Counted from the stretch's first letter, positions 41,740 through 51,970 are shown. The stretch is 52,382 nt of DNA from UPXZ01 sp964634605 (GCA_964634605.1 CAZWLJ010000020.1:1-52382); one strand, 5' to 3'. Numbers and translations are program-made. Notes: generated from the sequence alone by a model not told the origin.

Positions 41740-43410
41740 TTATTTCTTGTATCCCTTTTCATGCACAGAACTGACTGCGCGTCCCGAAGGATCGGCATTT
41801 CGCTTGAAAGCTTCGTCCCATTCGAGTGCAATCGGTGTGCTGCAAGCTACTGACGGCACTGACGGCACACAGAGTGCAGCGCTGTCCGAAGGGAATAGTT
41901 CACTGTAAATGCTGCGGTAGTAATACTCTTCTTTCGTCATAGGCGGCTGGATAGGAAAGCGGTAGGCAACGTTTGCCATCTCATCATCGGTAACTTTTTC
42001 TGTTGCGATCACTTTCAGCGTGTCAATCCAGTTGTAGCCAACGCCATCCGAAAATTGTTCCTTCTGTCGCCAGGCAATCTCTTTAGGCAGATAGTCTTCA
42101 AATGCCTGCCTGAGTATATGTTTTTCAATTTTTCCGTTTCCGGCCATCTTATCTTTGGGATTTAGCCTCATCGCCACATCCATGAATTCCTTGTCGAGAA
42201 ATGGCACCCGCCCTTCAACACCCCAGGATGCCAGCGATTTATTGGCCCGAAGACAATCGTACTGATGAAGTTTACTTAGTTTACGCACCGTTTCCTTGTG
42301 AAATTCTTCGGCATTTGGTGCTTTGTGGAAGTAAAGGTATCCTCCGAAAATTTCATCGGCTCCTTCGCCCGAAAGCACCATTTTAACACCCATGGATTTA
42401 ATGTAGCGGGAGAGGAGGTACATCGGCGTACTGGCTCTGACAGTAGTCACATCGTAGGTTTCGATATGATAGATAACATCGCGTATGGCATCCAGTCCTT
42501 CCTGAACAGTAAAATTTATTTCGTGATGTACTGATCCGATGTGATCAGCAACCTTCCGGGCAGCTGCCAGATCCGGAGATCCTTCCAGCCCAATGGCAAA
42601 AGAGTGAAGTTGAGGCCACCACGCATCTTCCGTGTTTCCACTTTCAATACGTTTAGCTGCAAATTTTTTGGCTACAGCCGAAATGATGGAACTGTCGAGC
42701 CCGCCCGAAAGCAGTACTCCGTATGGCACATCCGACATCAACTGACGTTCCACCGCATTTTCGAGCGCCTGCCGGAGTTCTTCAACGCTGGAAGAGTTTT
42801 CTTTCACATTGTCATACTCCATCCAGTCACGGACATACCATTTTGTGGGTTTTCCATCCGGACTGTAATAATATTGTCCCGGAAGAAATTCTTCAATCTT
42901 ATTGCAATAACCTTCCAACGCTTTTAATTCTGAAGCCACGTAATAAGCCCCCTGTTTATCCCAACCCTGATAAAGCGGGATGATGCCGATGTGATCACGT
43001 CCGATGAGAAAACGGTTATTTTCGATGTCGTAGAGCGCGAAAGCAAAAATTCCGTTCAGGTCTTCCAAAAAGTCAGGACCTTTTTCACGGTAGAGCGCCA
43101 GAATAACTTCACAATCGGATTGTGTCAGGAATTCGTATTTTCCTTCGAACTGACGGCGGATTTCACGGTGATTATAAATTTCGCCATTGACAGCCAGAAC
43201 CAGTTTCCCGTCTTTACTGTAAAGTGGTTGCTTTCCGGAATGCGGGTCAACGATTGCCAGGCGCTCGTGAGCCAGTATGGCATGTTCATTAGCGAAAATA
43301 CCCGACCAATCCGGGCCACGGTGACGGATTAATTTAGACATCTGGAGTATTTGTGGTCGCAATACTTCTACTGGTTGTTTGATATTAAATGTACATACAA
43401 TGCCACACAT
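41740..43410 (-). CDS. asnB: asparagine synthase B (glutamine-hydrolysing)
   Basis: A 556-residue two-domain enzyme making asparagine from aspartate, ATP and glutamine. The N-terminal glutaminase begins MCGIVCTFN, with Cys2 as nucleophile after Met removal, then RHRGPDWSG and VNGEIYNH. The synthase domain has the PP-loop ATP site VLLSGGLDSSIISA and later LSGEGADEIFGGYLYF. The length fits. Near the end, ALCVPSVPSVACSTPIALEWD shows a three-residue repeat (VPS twice) from a 9-bp duplication. It follows gltD by 80 bp in a nitrogen-assimilation cluster and ends at a strong terminator. Confidence 0.96.
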   Translation of the reverse strand: MCGIVCTFNIKQPVEVLRPQILQMSKLIRHRGPDWSGIFANEHAILAHERLAIVDPHSGKQPLYSKDGKLVLAVNGEIYNHREIRRQFEGKYEFLTQSDCEVILALYREKGPDFLEDLNGIFAFALYDIENNRFLIGRDHIGIIPLYQGWDKQGAYYVASELKALEGYCNKIEEFLPGQYYYSPDGKPTKWYVRDWMEYDNVKENSSSVEELRQALENAVERQLMSDVPYGVLLSGGLDSSIISAVAKKFAAKRIESGNTEDAWWPQLHSFAIGLEGSPDLAAARKVADHIGSVHHEINFTVQEGLDAIRDVIYHIETYDVTTVRASTPMYLLSRYIKSMGVKMVLSGEGADEIFGGYLYFHKAPNAEEFHKETVRKLSKLHQYDCLRANKSLASWGVEGRVPFLDKEFMDVAMRLNPKDKMAGNGKIEKHILRQAFEDYLPKEIAWRQKEQFSDGVGYNWIDTLKVIATEKVTDDEMANVAYRFPIQPPMTKEEYYYRSIYSELFPSDSAALCVPSVPSVACSTPIALEWDEAFKRNADPSGRAVSSVHEKGYKK

Positions 43411-43490
43411 AGTTGGTTGTTAGTTAAAAAGTTAATAATTTTCTTACTAAAATCGGGTTTGTTGAAATTATAGTGATAATCCAGATGTTC

Positions 43491-44915
43491 TTATAAATTT
43501 TGTACAAGATAATGGTGAATATCTTCGGCCGCTTTTCGTCCTGAGGCAATTGCCCGGACAACCAGGCTTGCACCCATAGCTGCATCTCCGGCAGCAAATA
43601 CTTTCGATACTGAGCTTTGGTTTTCTTTGTCAACGGCAACGTTACCACGTGAATCGTATGCTACGCCAAGTTCAGTCAGCAAACCTTCATGTACAGGATG
43701 AACAAAACCCAATGCCAGGAACACCAAATTAGCCTTGATAGTTTCGGTTTTTCCGGTGGAAACCATGTTCATTCTCCCATTTTCATCTTTTTGCCATTCC
43801 ACTTCTTCCACAACCACTTCTTTCACCTGTCCGTTTTTACCCTTGAATTCAAGGGTATTCAGCGACCATTTTCGTTCACAGCCTTCCTGGTGCGAACTGG
43901 ATGTTTTAAGAATGTTTGGGTAATAAGGCCAGGGTGTATCCGGATTTTTCCCGGCTGGTGGTTTTGGTAAAATTTCTATTTGAGTCACTTTGGTCGCTCC
44001 CTGACGTATGGAAGTTCCTACACAATCGGATCCTGTGTCACCACCACCGATAACAAGTACATGTTTGTCTTTGGCTGTTAATCGCTCGGGAATAGTCATG
44101 GTTTCTTCCATGATAACCTGATTTTGTTGTGAAAGAAAATCCATGGCGAAATAAATGCCCTTCAAATCCCGGCCAGCCGGTGATATATCACGTGGATGAC
44201 CCGCACCTACTGCCAGACACACGGCATCATATTCTTTCATAACCTCTGCACCCGCGATTGTATTACCTATTTCTGTATTTGTTTTGAAAATAATACCTTC
44301 TTCTGTCAGTTGAGTCAGTCTGCGGTCGATAACGTTTTTATTCAGCTTAAAGTTTGGAATTCCATACCTGAGCAAACCTCCGATGCTGTTATCTTTTTCA
44401 AAAACAGTAACGGTATGACCTTTACGGTTCAATTGCTGGGCGGCAGCCAGTCCTGCCGGACCGGAACCAATGACAGCAACTTTTTTCCCTGTTCGCATTT
44501 TTGGTGGTCTTGCCTTAATCATGCCCTCATTGAATGCCACTTCGGTTACTGCAGCTTCGTTTTCACGAATGGTTACAGGAGCTTCACTCAGATTGAGTAC
44601 GCAGGATTTTTCGCAGGGTGCCGGACAAATTCGTCCGGTAAAGTCAGGAAAATTATTCGTTTCATGCAGTATTTCGATGGCTTCTTTCCATCTTCCCTTG
44701 TAAATCAGATCCTGCCATTCAGGCATTCTGTTGCCCAGCGGGCAAGCCCAGTGACAAAATGGTATTCCACAGTCCATGCAGCGTGATGCCTGTAATTTGC
44801 GGTCTTCCTGATTAAGTGTCTGCTCCACTTCTCCGAAATCATAAATTCGTTCGAGAACAGGGCGGTATCCCGCTTCCTTGCGCGGAATACTGATAAATGC
44901 TTTTGGATTTCCCAT
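43491..44915 (-). CDS. gltD: glutamate synthase small (beta) subunit
   Basis: A 474-residue FAD protein that supplies electrons from NAD(P)H to the large subunit. The N-terminal part holds the iron-sulfur cysteines (CMDCGIPFCHWACPLGNRMPEW and CPAPCEKSCVLNL); the FAD motif is VAVIGSGPAGLAAAQQL, and the NAD(P) motif is VLVIGGGDTGSDCVG. ATG at 44915 fits the family (MGNPKAFISIPRKEAGYRPV); the longer frame starts at TTG. It lies 114 bp after gltB, with two hairpin repeats between them. Together they turn glutamine and 2-oxoglutarate into two glutamates. Confidence 0.95.
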   Translation of the reverse strand: MGNPKAFISIPRKEAGYRPVLERIYDFGEVEQTLNQEDRKLQASRCMDCGIPFCHWACPLGNRMPEWQDLIYKGRWKEAIEILHETNNFPDFTGRICPAPCEKSCVLNLSEAPVTIRENEAAVTEVAFNEGMIKARPPKMRTGKKVAVIGSGPAGLAAAQQLNRKGHTVTVFEKDNSIGGLLRYGIPNFKLNKNVIDRRLTQLTEEGIIFKTNTEIGNTIAGAEVMKEYDAVCLAVGAGHPRDISPAGRDLKGIYFAMDFLSQQNQVIMEETMTIPERLTAKDKHVLVIGGGDTGSDCVGTSIRQGATKVTQIEILPKPPAGKNPDTPWPYYPNILKTSSSHQEGCERKWSLNTLEFKGKNGQVKEVVVEEVEWQKDENGRMNMVSTGKTETIKANLVFLALGFVHPVHEGLLTELGVAYDSRGNVAVDKENQSSVSKVFAAGDAAMGASLVVRAIASGRKAAEDIHHYLVQNL

Positions 44916-44931
44916 ATTATTTAGTCTCAAA

Positions 44932-44949
44932 TTTCCCCGGCAGGGGAAA
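44932..44949. repeat. 7-bp hairpin between gltB and gltD
   Basis: TTTCCCC-GGCA-GGGGAAA is a perfect inverted repeat 16 bp before the gltD start, on the transcript that joins gltB and gltD. There is no T-run after it, so it is not a typical terminator; it might stabilise RNA ends or mark a processing site. Confidence 0.5.
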
Positions 44950-44994
44950 CTTTGATAAGTTTTGTTTTGCTTGTTGTTTTTTCTTTCTGGTTGT

Positions 44995-45031
44995 GTAAGT
45001 CTCCCTTTCGGGGAGATTTAGAGGGGCTTTT
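44995..45031 (-). repeat. dispersed stop-codon-associated repeat, copy B
   Basis: Read on the minus strand it begins AAAAGCCCCTCTAAATC within the gltB stop codon, contains a TCTCCC/GGGAGA hairpin, and ends GGGAGACTTA. Copy A (9404-9434) begins 7 bp past the helicase stop with AAGCCCCCTAAATC. Confidence 0.6.
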
Positions 45032-48000
45032 AATAATCTCTTTCTACGCTTGCAATCTTACGTTTGATTGCCTCGATTTTTTCTTCTTCGAGTACTTTCT
45101 TGTATTCAATAGGTACCACTTTAATGAATTTTTCGACGTATTCATTCCAATTGGCAAGAATTTTCGCTGCCAGCGGACTGTTGGTAAATTTGTAGTGAGC
45201 TTCGATTAAGCCGCGCAGTTCTTTGTTGTCACTGCTGTCTTCTATAAGTGAAAGTTCCACCATTTCCATGTTGCAGAAATAGTCGAAATCGCCTTTCTCG
45301 TCGAGCACATAGGCAACGCCACCACTCATTCCGGCTGCAAAGTTTCGTCCCGTTGGTCCTAAAACAACTGTACGGCCACCGGTCATATATTCACAACAAT
45401 GATCACCTGCTCCTTCAACGACAGCCGTTGCTCCAGAATTGCGCACGCAGAAACGTTCACCGACTACACCGTTGATATAAACCTCGCCGGATGTTCCTCC
45501 GTAAAGCAATGTGTTGCCACAAAGTATATTTTCTTCCGGTGGAAATGTGCTTCCTTTAGGAGGTGTTACGATAATTTTCCCTCCTGAAATGCCTTTTCCC
45601 AGATAATCGTTTGCATCGCCATGTAAGCGGAAGGTAATACCTTTTGCCAGGAATGCACCGAAACTTTGTCCGGCTGATCCCTCAAAGGATATCGAAATGG
45701 TATTATCAGGTAATCCAGCCTGCCCGTAGCGTTTGGCTATTTCACCCGAGAGCATGGCACCAGTAGTACGATCTGTATTTTTTATTTTTGACTGAAAATC
45801 GACAGGCATACACAGGTCGAGAGCAGGAAGAGATTTCGCGATAAGTTCCCGGTCGAGAATATTGTCAAGTTTGTGATCCTGTTCGCTTATTTTGCGGAGA
45901 GCGTTCGTTGCAGCTTCTTTTGGAACAAATGTAATACGGGCTAGATCAATTTTCTCAGTTTTAGGAAACTCCGGATAATGTTTCCGTTTCAGCAGGTCGG
46001 CTCTTCCGATGGCTTCATCCAGTGTTTTGAAGCCAAGATTTGCCAAATGTTCGCGGACATCTTCTGCCAGGAAAGTAAAGAAATTGACCAGGTATTCGTA
46101 TCTTCCCAGGAAGCGTTTGCGCAGTTCCTCATTTTGTGTAGCTACACCCACAGGACAGGTGTTCATATGACATTTACGCATCATCACACATCCCAGAACA
46201 ATCAGTGCACTGGTGGCAAAGCCATATTCCTCAGCTCCCAGAAGCGCTGAAATAATGATATCTTTACCGGTTTTGAGTTGTCCGTCGGATTGTAAACGGA
46301 TTTTACCGCGCAGGTTATTCATTACCAGGGTTTGCTGTGTTTCGGCAAGTCCAATTTCTACGGGAAGCCCTGCATGTTTGATGGAACTTGACGGACTTGC
46401 GCCGGTACCTCCTTCAGCACCACTGATAAGGATTAAATCGGCTTTGGCTTTGGCCACACCTGCGGCTATTGTACCTACACCGCTTTCAGATACCAGTTTA
46501 ACGCTGATGATGGCTTTCGGATTGATGTTTTTCAAATCGAAAATCAGCTGAGCTAAATCCTCGATGGAGTAAATATCGTGATGCGGTGGTGGTGAAATGA
46601 GCGAAATTCCCGGAATGGAATGTCTTGTTTTGGCAATTATTTTATCCACTTTATAACCCGGAAGTTGTCCGCCTTCGCCAGGTTTTGCACCCTGAGCAAT
46701 TTTTATCTGCAGCTCGTCAGCATTCACCAGGTATTCGGCTGTCACGCCAAAACGTCCCGATGCAACCTGTTTGATGGCGCTGCGGGTACTCAGTCCGTCT
46801 TCCCTTTTTTTATAGCGTTCAGGATCTTCTCCGCCTTCTCCGGTATTGCTTCTTCCACCGATTTTATTCATGGCCATAGCCATTGCTTCGTGTGCCTCGC
46901 GACTGATTGAGCCATAAGACATGGCACCCGTACAGAAGCGTTTCATGATATTTTCAACAGGCTCAACTTCTGAAATGTCAATCGGATTTTGTTGATAATC
47001 AAGTAAGTCGCGAATAAATGCAGGGTTAGGTTTATTGTCGACCAAAGCTGCATATTCTTTATATCTGGCATATTCCCCTGTTTTAGTGGCAATTTGCAGT
47101 CGTGCGATTGTTTCGGGATTCCAGGCGTGATATTCACCTTCATTCCGGTATGCATAATTTCCTAAGTTTTTCAGAAGGAATGTTTCATTGCTTTCTGTGT
47201 TGAATGCTTCCCGGAAAGGTTGCAGTACTTCACGCGCAATATCGTCCATATCAATGCCTTCGATTTTTGAGGAAATATCCTTGAAATATGAGTTCAGTAC
47301 TCTTGATGAAATGCCGATAGCTTCAAAAATATGTGCTCCGCGATAGCTTCTCAATGTGGAATTTCCCATTTTTGAAAGTACCTTGAGTAATCCCTTATTT
47401 ATGGACTTGATATAATTCTTTTTAGCAGTGTCAAAGTCAAGTTGTATATCGCCCGATTTAATTTTACGGTTAAGTACGGCAAACGCGAGGTAAGGATTTA
47501 CGGCGTTGGCTCCAAAACCAAATAAAAGAGCAAAATGCATTACTTCACGCGGTTCGGCGCTTTCCACAACAATATCAATCTGCATCCGCTTGCGTTTTTC
47601 CACCAGGTATAAATGTACGGCTGATACGGCCAGCAGGGAGGGAATTGGTGCATGTGCAGCATCAACGCCCCGGTCGCTGAGTACGATGTAATTTTTACCT
47701 TCATCTACCGCCTTTTCTACCGAAATACAAAGTTCATCAATCGCTTTTTCAAGCCCTTTTGTACCTTGTCTCGGATCGAAAAGCATTGGTAAAACAGCCG
47801 TTGAGAAGCCTTTGTATCTCAAATTCAGTAAAATATCAAACTGAGTGTTCGTCAAAATCGGACTTTTCAGTTTCACAATTTTGGACAATTCTGGAATTTG
47901 TTCAAGCAGATTTTGATGCACGGAACCAACATAGCCGGTAAGTGACATTACAAGTTCTTCGCGTATCGGGTCGATAGGAGGGTTGGTTACCTGGGCAAAC

Positions 48001-49556
48001 TGCTGTCTGAAATAGTTGAACAAACGCTGGGGTTTGGTTGAAAATGCAGCGAGAGTAACATCATTACCCATGGATGACACAGGTTCTTTCCCTTCGTTTG
48101 CCATCGGGATGATCAGATTGTGGATATCCTCTACGGAGTAACCAAATGCAGTCAGAAGAGTTTCATAATTTTGTATATCGTTGTTCACGCTTCGGCCTGA
48201 GGAAATTACATCGAGGTTGCTGCAATTTTTGTTCAGCCAGTCGCGGTAGGGGAATGCTTTAGCGAGTCCGTCTTTAAGTTCGTTATCATAAAAAATCTGA
48301 CCGGTTCTGGTATCAACAATCAGCATTTTACCCGGTCTTAACCTTCCACGTGCTTTGATATTCGAAGCTTCGATATCTATTGTTCCTGTTTCGGAAGCAA
48401 TAATCATGCGATCGTCATTCGTGATGGTGTAGCGGGCAGGTCGAAGTCCGTTCCGGTCGAGCATACCGCCGGCGAATCGTCCGTCGCTGAAAAGCAGTGT
48501 TGCAGGTCCGTCCCAGGGTTCCATCAACATGCTGTGATATTCATAGAAAGCCTTCAATCCATCCGAAATAGGATTTTTATCGTTGAAACTTTCAGGTACA
48601 AGCATTGCCATGGCATGTGGAAGACTTTTACCCGACATCACCAGGAATTCCAGCACGTTGTCAAGCGAAGCGCTATCGCTCATGCCGGGCTGAACAATGG
48701 GGTATAAGTCTTTCATATTTCCCAGGATATCCGATTTCAGAACACTTTCGCGGCTTTCCATCCACTGCCGGTTGCCACGGATTGTATTGATCTCACCATT
48801 ATGTCCTATCATGCGAAATGGCTGTGCCAGATCCCAGGTGGGAAAAGTGTTGGTGCTGAAGCGTGAGTGAACCAGTGCAATGCGGCTGGTAAAATTCGGA
48901 TTGCTGAGATCAGGAAAATATTCACGCAACTGCAGGGAAGTCAGCATTCCCTTGTAAATCATTTGTTTGGTGGAAAGGCTTACGATGTAGAAACTACGTT
49001 CTGCAGCAAGTTTCGACTGTTGTATGGCTTTCTCAATTTTTTTACGGACAATGTAAAGTTTACGTTCTAATTCATCCTGTTGTAGATTGCCGGTTATAAA
49101 AATCTGTTTGATGTCTGGCTCGTTAGAGGCAGATATTTCTCCGAGAATTTCACTGTTTACCGGTACATCGCGTACTGCCAGTAGTGTTAAACCTTCTTTT
49201 TCAACATAATCTTTGATGACATTCAGGCAATCGTTGGATTTTTGAACGTCTTTTGGAAGGAAAACCAGTCCGGTGCCGTATTTGCCCTTCGAAGGTACAG
49301 CGATTCCCTGTAAAAGAATAAATTCATGAGGAATATGCACCAGAATACCGGCTCCGTCACCGGTTTTGTTGTCGGCGCTTTCAGCTCCGCGGTGTACCAT
49401 ATTTTCAAGTACCTGAAGGCCGTTATCGACAATTTCATGCGATTTATCTCCGCTGAGATTGATAACAAGACCTACGCCGCATGCATCGTGTTCGTTTTGA
49501 AATGAGTACAGCGAACGCTGCTCATATTCATCTATTTGTAATGGACTTAAACTCAT
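45030..49556 (-). CDS. gltB: glutamate synthase large (alpha) subunit
   Basis: A 1508-residue enzyme. The glutaminase domain begins at Cys26 (NEHDACGVGLV), so a 25-residue propeptide must be removed to free the N-terminal cysteine nucleophile. The central and FMN-binding domains follow (EGGEDPERYKKREDG, KPGEGGQLPG, SGAEGGTGASP). The three [3Fe-4S] cysteines lie in LGCVMMRKCHMNTCPVG. The C-terminal GXGXG domain has many Gly repeats (GGKIIVTPPKG and GERFCVRNSGATAVVEG). It is complete and of normal length. It lies downstream of glnN, 147 bp away across an attenuator-like structure; no -7 box was found before it. Confidence 0.97.
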   Translation of the reverse strand: MSLSPLQIDEYEQRSLYSFQNEHDACGVGLVINLSGDKSHEIVDNGLQVLENMVHRGAESADNKTGDGAGILVHIPHEFILLQGIAVPSKGKYGTGLVFLPKDVQKSNDCLNVIKDYVEKEGLTLLAVRDVPVNSEILGEISASNEPDIKQIFITGNLQQDELERKLYIVRKKIEKAIQQSKLAAERSFYIVSLSTKQMIYKGMLTSLQLREYFPDLSNPNFTSRIALVHSRFSTNTFPTWDLAQPFRMIGHNGEINTIRGNRQWMESRESVLKSDILGNMKDLYPIVQPGMSDSASLDNVLEFLVMSGKSLPHAMAMLVPESFNDKNPISDGLKAFYEYHSMLMEPWDGPATLLFSDGRFAGGMLDRNGLRPARYTITNDDRMIIASETGTIDIEASNIKARGRLRPGKMLIVDTRTGQIFYDNELKDGLAKAFPYRDWLNKNCSNLDVISSGRSVNNDIQNYETLLTAFGYSVEDIHNLIIPMANEGKEPVSSMGNDVTLAAFSTKPQRLFNYFRQQFAQVTNPPIDPIREELVMSLTGYVGSVHQNLLEQIPELSKIVKLKSPILTNTQFDILLNLRYKGFSTAVLPMLFDPRQGTKGLEKAIDELCISVEKAVDEGKNYIVLSDRGVDAAHAPIPSLLAVSAVHLYLVEKRKRMQIDIVVESAEPREVMHFALLFGFGANAVNPYLAFAVLNRKIKSGDIQLDFDTAKKNYIKSINKGLLKVLSKMGNSTLRSYRGAHIFEAIGISSRVLNSYFKDISSKIEGIDMDDIAREVLQPFREAFNTESNETFLLKNLGNYAYRNEGEYHAWNPETIARLQIATKTGEYARYKEYAALVDNKPNPAFIRDLLDYQQNPIDISEVEPVENIMKRFCTGAMSYGSISREAHEAMAMAMNKIGGRSNTGEGGEDPERYKKREDGLSTRSAIKQVASGRFGVTAEYLVNADELQIKIAQGAKPGEGGQLPGYKVDKIIAKTRHSIPGISLISPPPHHDIYSIEDLAQLIFDLKNINPKAIISVKLVSESGVGTIAAGVAKAKADLILISGAEGGTGASPSSSIKHAGLPVEIGLAETQQTLVMNNLRGKIRLQSDGQLKTGKDIIISALLGAEEYGFATSALIVLGCVMMRKCHMNTCPVGVATQNEELRKRFLGRYEYLVNFFTFLAEDVREHLANLGFKTLDEAIGRADLLKRKHYPEFPKTEKIDLARITFVPKEAATNALRKISEQDHKLDNILDRELIAKSLPALDLCMPVDFQSKIKNTDRTTGAMLSGEIAKRYGQAGLPDNTISISFEGSAGQSFGAFLAKGITFRLHGDANDYLGKGISGGKIIVTPPKGSTFPPEENILCGNTLLYGGTSGEVYINGVVGERFCVRNSGATAVVEGAGDHCCEYMTGGRTVVLGPTGRNFAAGMSGGVAYVLDEKGDFDYFCNMEMVELSLIEDSSDNKELRGLIEAHYKFTNSPLAAKILANWNEYVEKFIKVVPIEYKKVLEEEKIEAIKRKIASVERDY

Positions 49557-49635
49557 AATATGTTTGGAAGTACTGACATTGCTTTCGGATAAAAAGCGTC
49601 AATGGCAATCGTTTGTTTGTTAAGTTTTATTGTTG

Positions 49636-49687
49636 AAAATAGTGAGAATACTTTAAGCTAAGAATTCTCACTATTTTTTTAAAGTAT
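49636..49687 (-). terminator. terminator or attenuator between glnN and gltB
   Basis: Stem 1 is a perfect pairing of 49636-49648 with 49665-49677, 13 bp, followed on the minus strand only by a short T tract. A second pairing, ATACTTT (49648-49654) with AAAGTAT (49681-49687), has one arm in the loop of stem 1 and the other outside it, which allows a pseudoknot-like or alternative fold. It lies 17 bp past the glnN stop codon. Confidence 0.55.
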
Positions 49688-49703
49688 GGGAGAATTCTAT
49701 TTT

Positions 49704-51899
49704 TTATCTGATAAACAGCATTTCTCTGTATTTAGGCAGTGTCCACATTTCATCATCCACAATCAACTCAAGTTTATCGGTGTTGTAGCGGATAATATCG
49801 AAATAGGGAAGTACCTTATCATGATATGCAACTGCTTTTTCGTATTCGTCTTCTATTTTGTTTACAGAGCGACGGATGTCAACCATATCGTCAACTGCAT
49901 TTTTGATGGTTGCAATTCGTTCACCTATTTCTACTATCAGGTCAGAATCCATTTTACTGAGTTTTTCTGCTTTTTCACCGCTGAATACTGCTTTAATTTT
50001 CGATACGTTATCCAGCAGAAAACTCTGATAGCGTGTTGCCAGCGGAATGATGTGGTTCATTGTTATATCACCCAATACGCGTGCTTCAATTTGTATCCAC
50101 TTGGTGTAGGTTTCCCATTTCACTTCATTGCGGGCATGAAGTTCTTTTTCGGTGAGTACACCCGTTGAGGTAAACATTTTCACACTTTGTTCGCTGGTGA
50201 ATGCTTTGTAAATTTCCGGAACACTGGTTTCGCAATCCAGGCCGCGTCTGGCAGCTTCAGCTTTCCATTCGTCGCTGTAGCCATTACCATCGAAACGGAT
50301 TGGTTTGGATATTTTGATGTAATCTTTGATTACTTCGAAAATAGCGCTCTGAACAGTAGCGCCTGAAGCAATTTTTTCATCCACAGTAGCTTTGAATTCC
50401 GTGAGCTGTGCTGCAACTGCAGCATTGAGGGTTGCCATAGCCGAAGAACAGTTTGCTGAAGAACCTACAGCACGGAATTCGAAACGGTTACCGGTGAAGG
50501 CAAACGGTGAAGTACGGTTACGGTCGGTGTTGTCGAGCAAAACTTCAGGGATATGGGCTATACCAAGGCTTAAGCCTTTTTTCTCGGTCATCACGATTGC
50601 TTCGTCGCTGGTACTGTTTTCGAGCTTATCCAGAACTGCTGTAATCTGTTTGCCGAGAAATGCTGAAATAATGGCAGGAGGTGCCTCATTAGCGCCAAGT
50701 CGGTGTGCGTTTTGAGCTGTCATAATCGATGCTTTCAGCAACGCATTGTTTTTGTAAACAGCCATCAGGATATTTACAAGGAAAGTGATGAACTGCAGGT
50801 TTTCTTCCGGAGTTTTGCCCGGAGTGAGCAGGCCAACGCCGGTATCGGTTCCCAATGACCAGTTGTTGTGTTTTCCTGAGCCATTGATGCCCGCAAAAGG
50901 TTTTTCGTGTAACAGCAGGCGGAAGCCGTGACGGCGAGCCACTTTTTTCATGATGGACATCACCAGCAGGTTCTGATCGACAGCCAGGTTACATTCTCCA
51001 AAAATAGGTGCAAGTTCAAACTGATTCGGGGCAACTTCGTTATGACGGGTTTTCAGTGGAATTCCAAATTTGTAGGCTTCAAACTCCAGGTCTTTCATGT
51101 ATGCGGCAACACGTGTAGGAACGGATCCGAAATAATGGTCTTCCATCTGCTGATTTTTGGCAGATTCGTGGCCAATCAGTGTGCGACCGGTTAGCATAAG
51201 GTCCGGACGGGTGGCATACAATCCTTCATCAATCAGAAAATACTCCTGTTCCCAGCCAAGATATGCGCTTACTTTTTTTACGTTCGGGTCGAACATCTGA
51301 CAAACAGCAGTTGCTGCTTTGTTAACAGCATTGAGTGATTTGAGCAGCGGAGCTTTCTGGTCGAGCGATTCCCCTGTATACGATATGAAAATGGTAGGGA
51401 TGCATAGTGTGTCATCAACGACAAATGCAGGTGATGATGGATCCCAGGCTGTATATCCGCGTGCTTCGAATGTGCTGCGTATACCTCCGCTGGGGAATGA
51501 TGATGCATCGGGTTCCTGCTGTGCAAGCAGTTTTCCTGAAAAATCTTCAATGATGGCTTCGCCGGGACCGGCAGCATAGTCGATAAATGAGTCATGCTTT
51601 TCAGCAGTTCCATCAGTCAGCGGTTGAAACCAGTGAGTGTAATGGGTGGCTCCTAAATCCATTGCCCACATTTTCATGCCAGTTGCTACGTCGTCAGCAA
51701 TGCTGCGGTCGAGGGTTATGCCTTTATCTATGGCATTATTCAATGCTTTCATAATATCTTTTGACAGATATTTGGCCATGATGGATTTGGTAAATACATA
51801 CTTACCGTAATAGTCGGTTGTGAATTTTGAAGGAGCTGAAACACATAATGCTTTCTTTTTGAATGCTTCTTCTACTGCTGTGAATCTTAAAGATGACAT
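49704..51899 (-). CDS. glnN: glutamine synthetase type III
   Basis: A 731-residue glutamine synthetase of the large type III family, which condenses glutamate and ammonia with ATP. Type III marks are the length and segments such as MGATHYTHWFQPLTDGTAEKHDSFI, EVAPNQFELAPIFGECNLAVDQN and HEKPFAGINGSGKHNNWSLGTDTG (ATP and glutamate site). It is normal in Bacteroides and relatives. It begins the nitrogen-assimilation cluster with gltB, gltD and asnB, all on the minus strand. The -7 box TATTTTTG is at 51978-51971, giving a leader of about 65 nt. Confidence 0.96.
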   Translation of the reverse strand: MSSLRFTAVEEAFKKKALCVSAPSKFTTDYYGKYVFTKSIMAKYLSKDIMKALNNAIDKGITLDRSIADDVATGMKMWAMDLGATHYTHWFQPLTDGTAEKHDSFIDYAAGPGEAIIEDFSGKLLAQQEPDASSFPSGGIRSTFEARGYTAWDPSSPAFVVDDTLCIPTIFISYTGESLDQKAPLLKSLNAVNKAATAVCQMFDPNVKKVSAYLGWEQEYFLIDEGLYATRPDLMLTGRTLIGHESAKNQQMEDHYFGSVPTRVAAYMKDLEFEAYKFGIPLKTRHNEVAPNQFELAPIFGECNLAVDQNLLVMSIMKKVARRHGFRLLLHEKPFAGINGSGKHNNWSLGTDTGVGLLTPGKTPEENLQFITFLVNILMAVYKNNALLKASIMTAQNAHRLGANEAPPAIISAFLGKQITAVLDKLENSTSDEAIVMTEKKGLSLGIAHIPEVLLDNTDRNRTSPFAFTGNRFEFRAVGSSANCSSAMATLNAAVAAQLTEFKATVDEKIASGATVQSAIFEVIKDYIKISKPIRFDGNGYSDEWKAEAARRGLDCETSVPEIYKAFTSEQSVKMFTSTGVLTEKELHARNEVKWETYTKWIQIEARVLGDITMNHIIPLATRYQSFLLDNVSKIKAVFSGEKAEKLSKMDSDLIVEIGERIATIKNAVDDMVDIRRSVNKIEDEYEKAVAYHDKVLPYFDIIRYNTDKLELIVDDEMWTLPKYREMLFIR

Positions 51900-51970
51900 A
51901 ATATTATGTTGTTTTTGTTAGTTTTAAAATGTTTATATCAGATATGGAAATTTTGATTTTTATTTTAATA

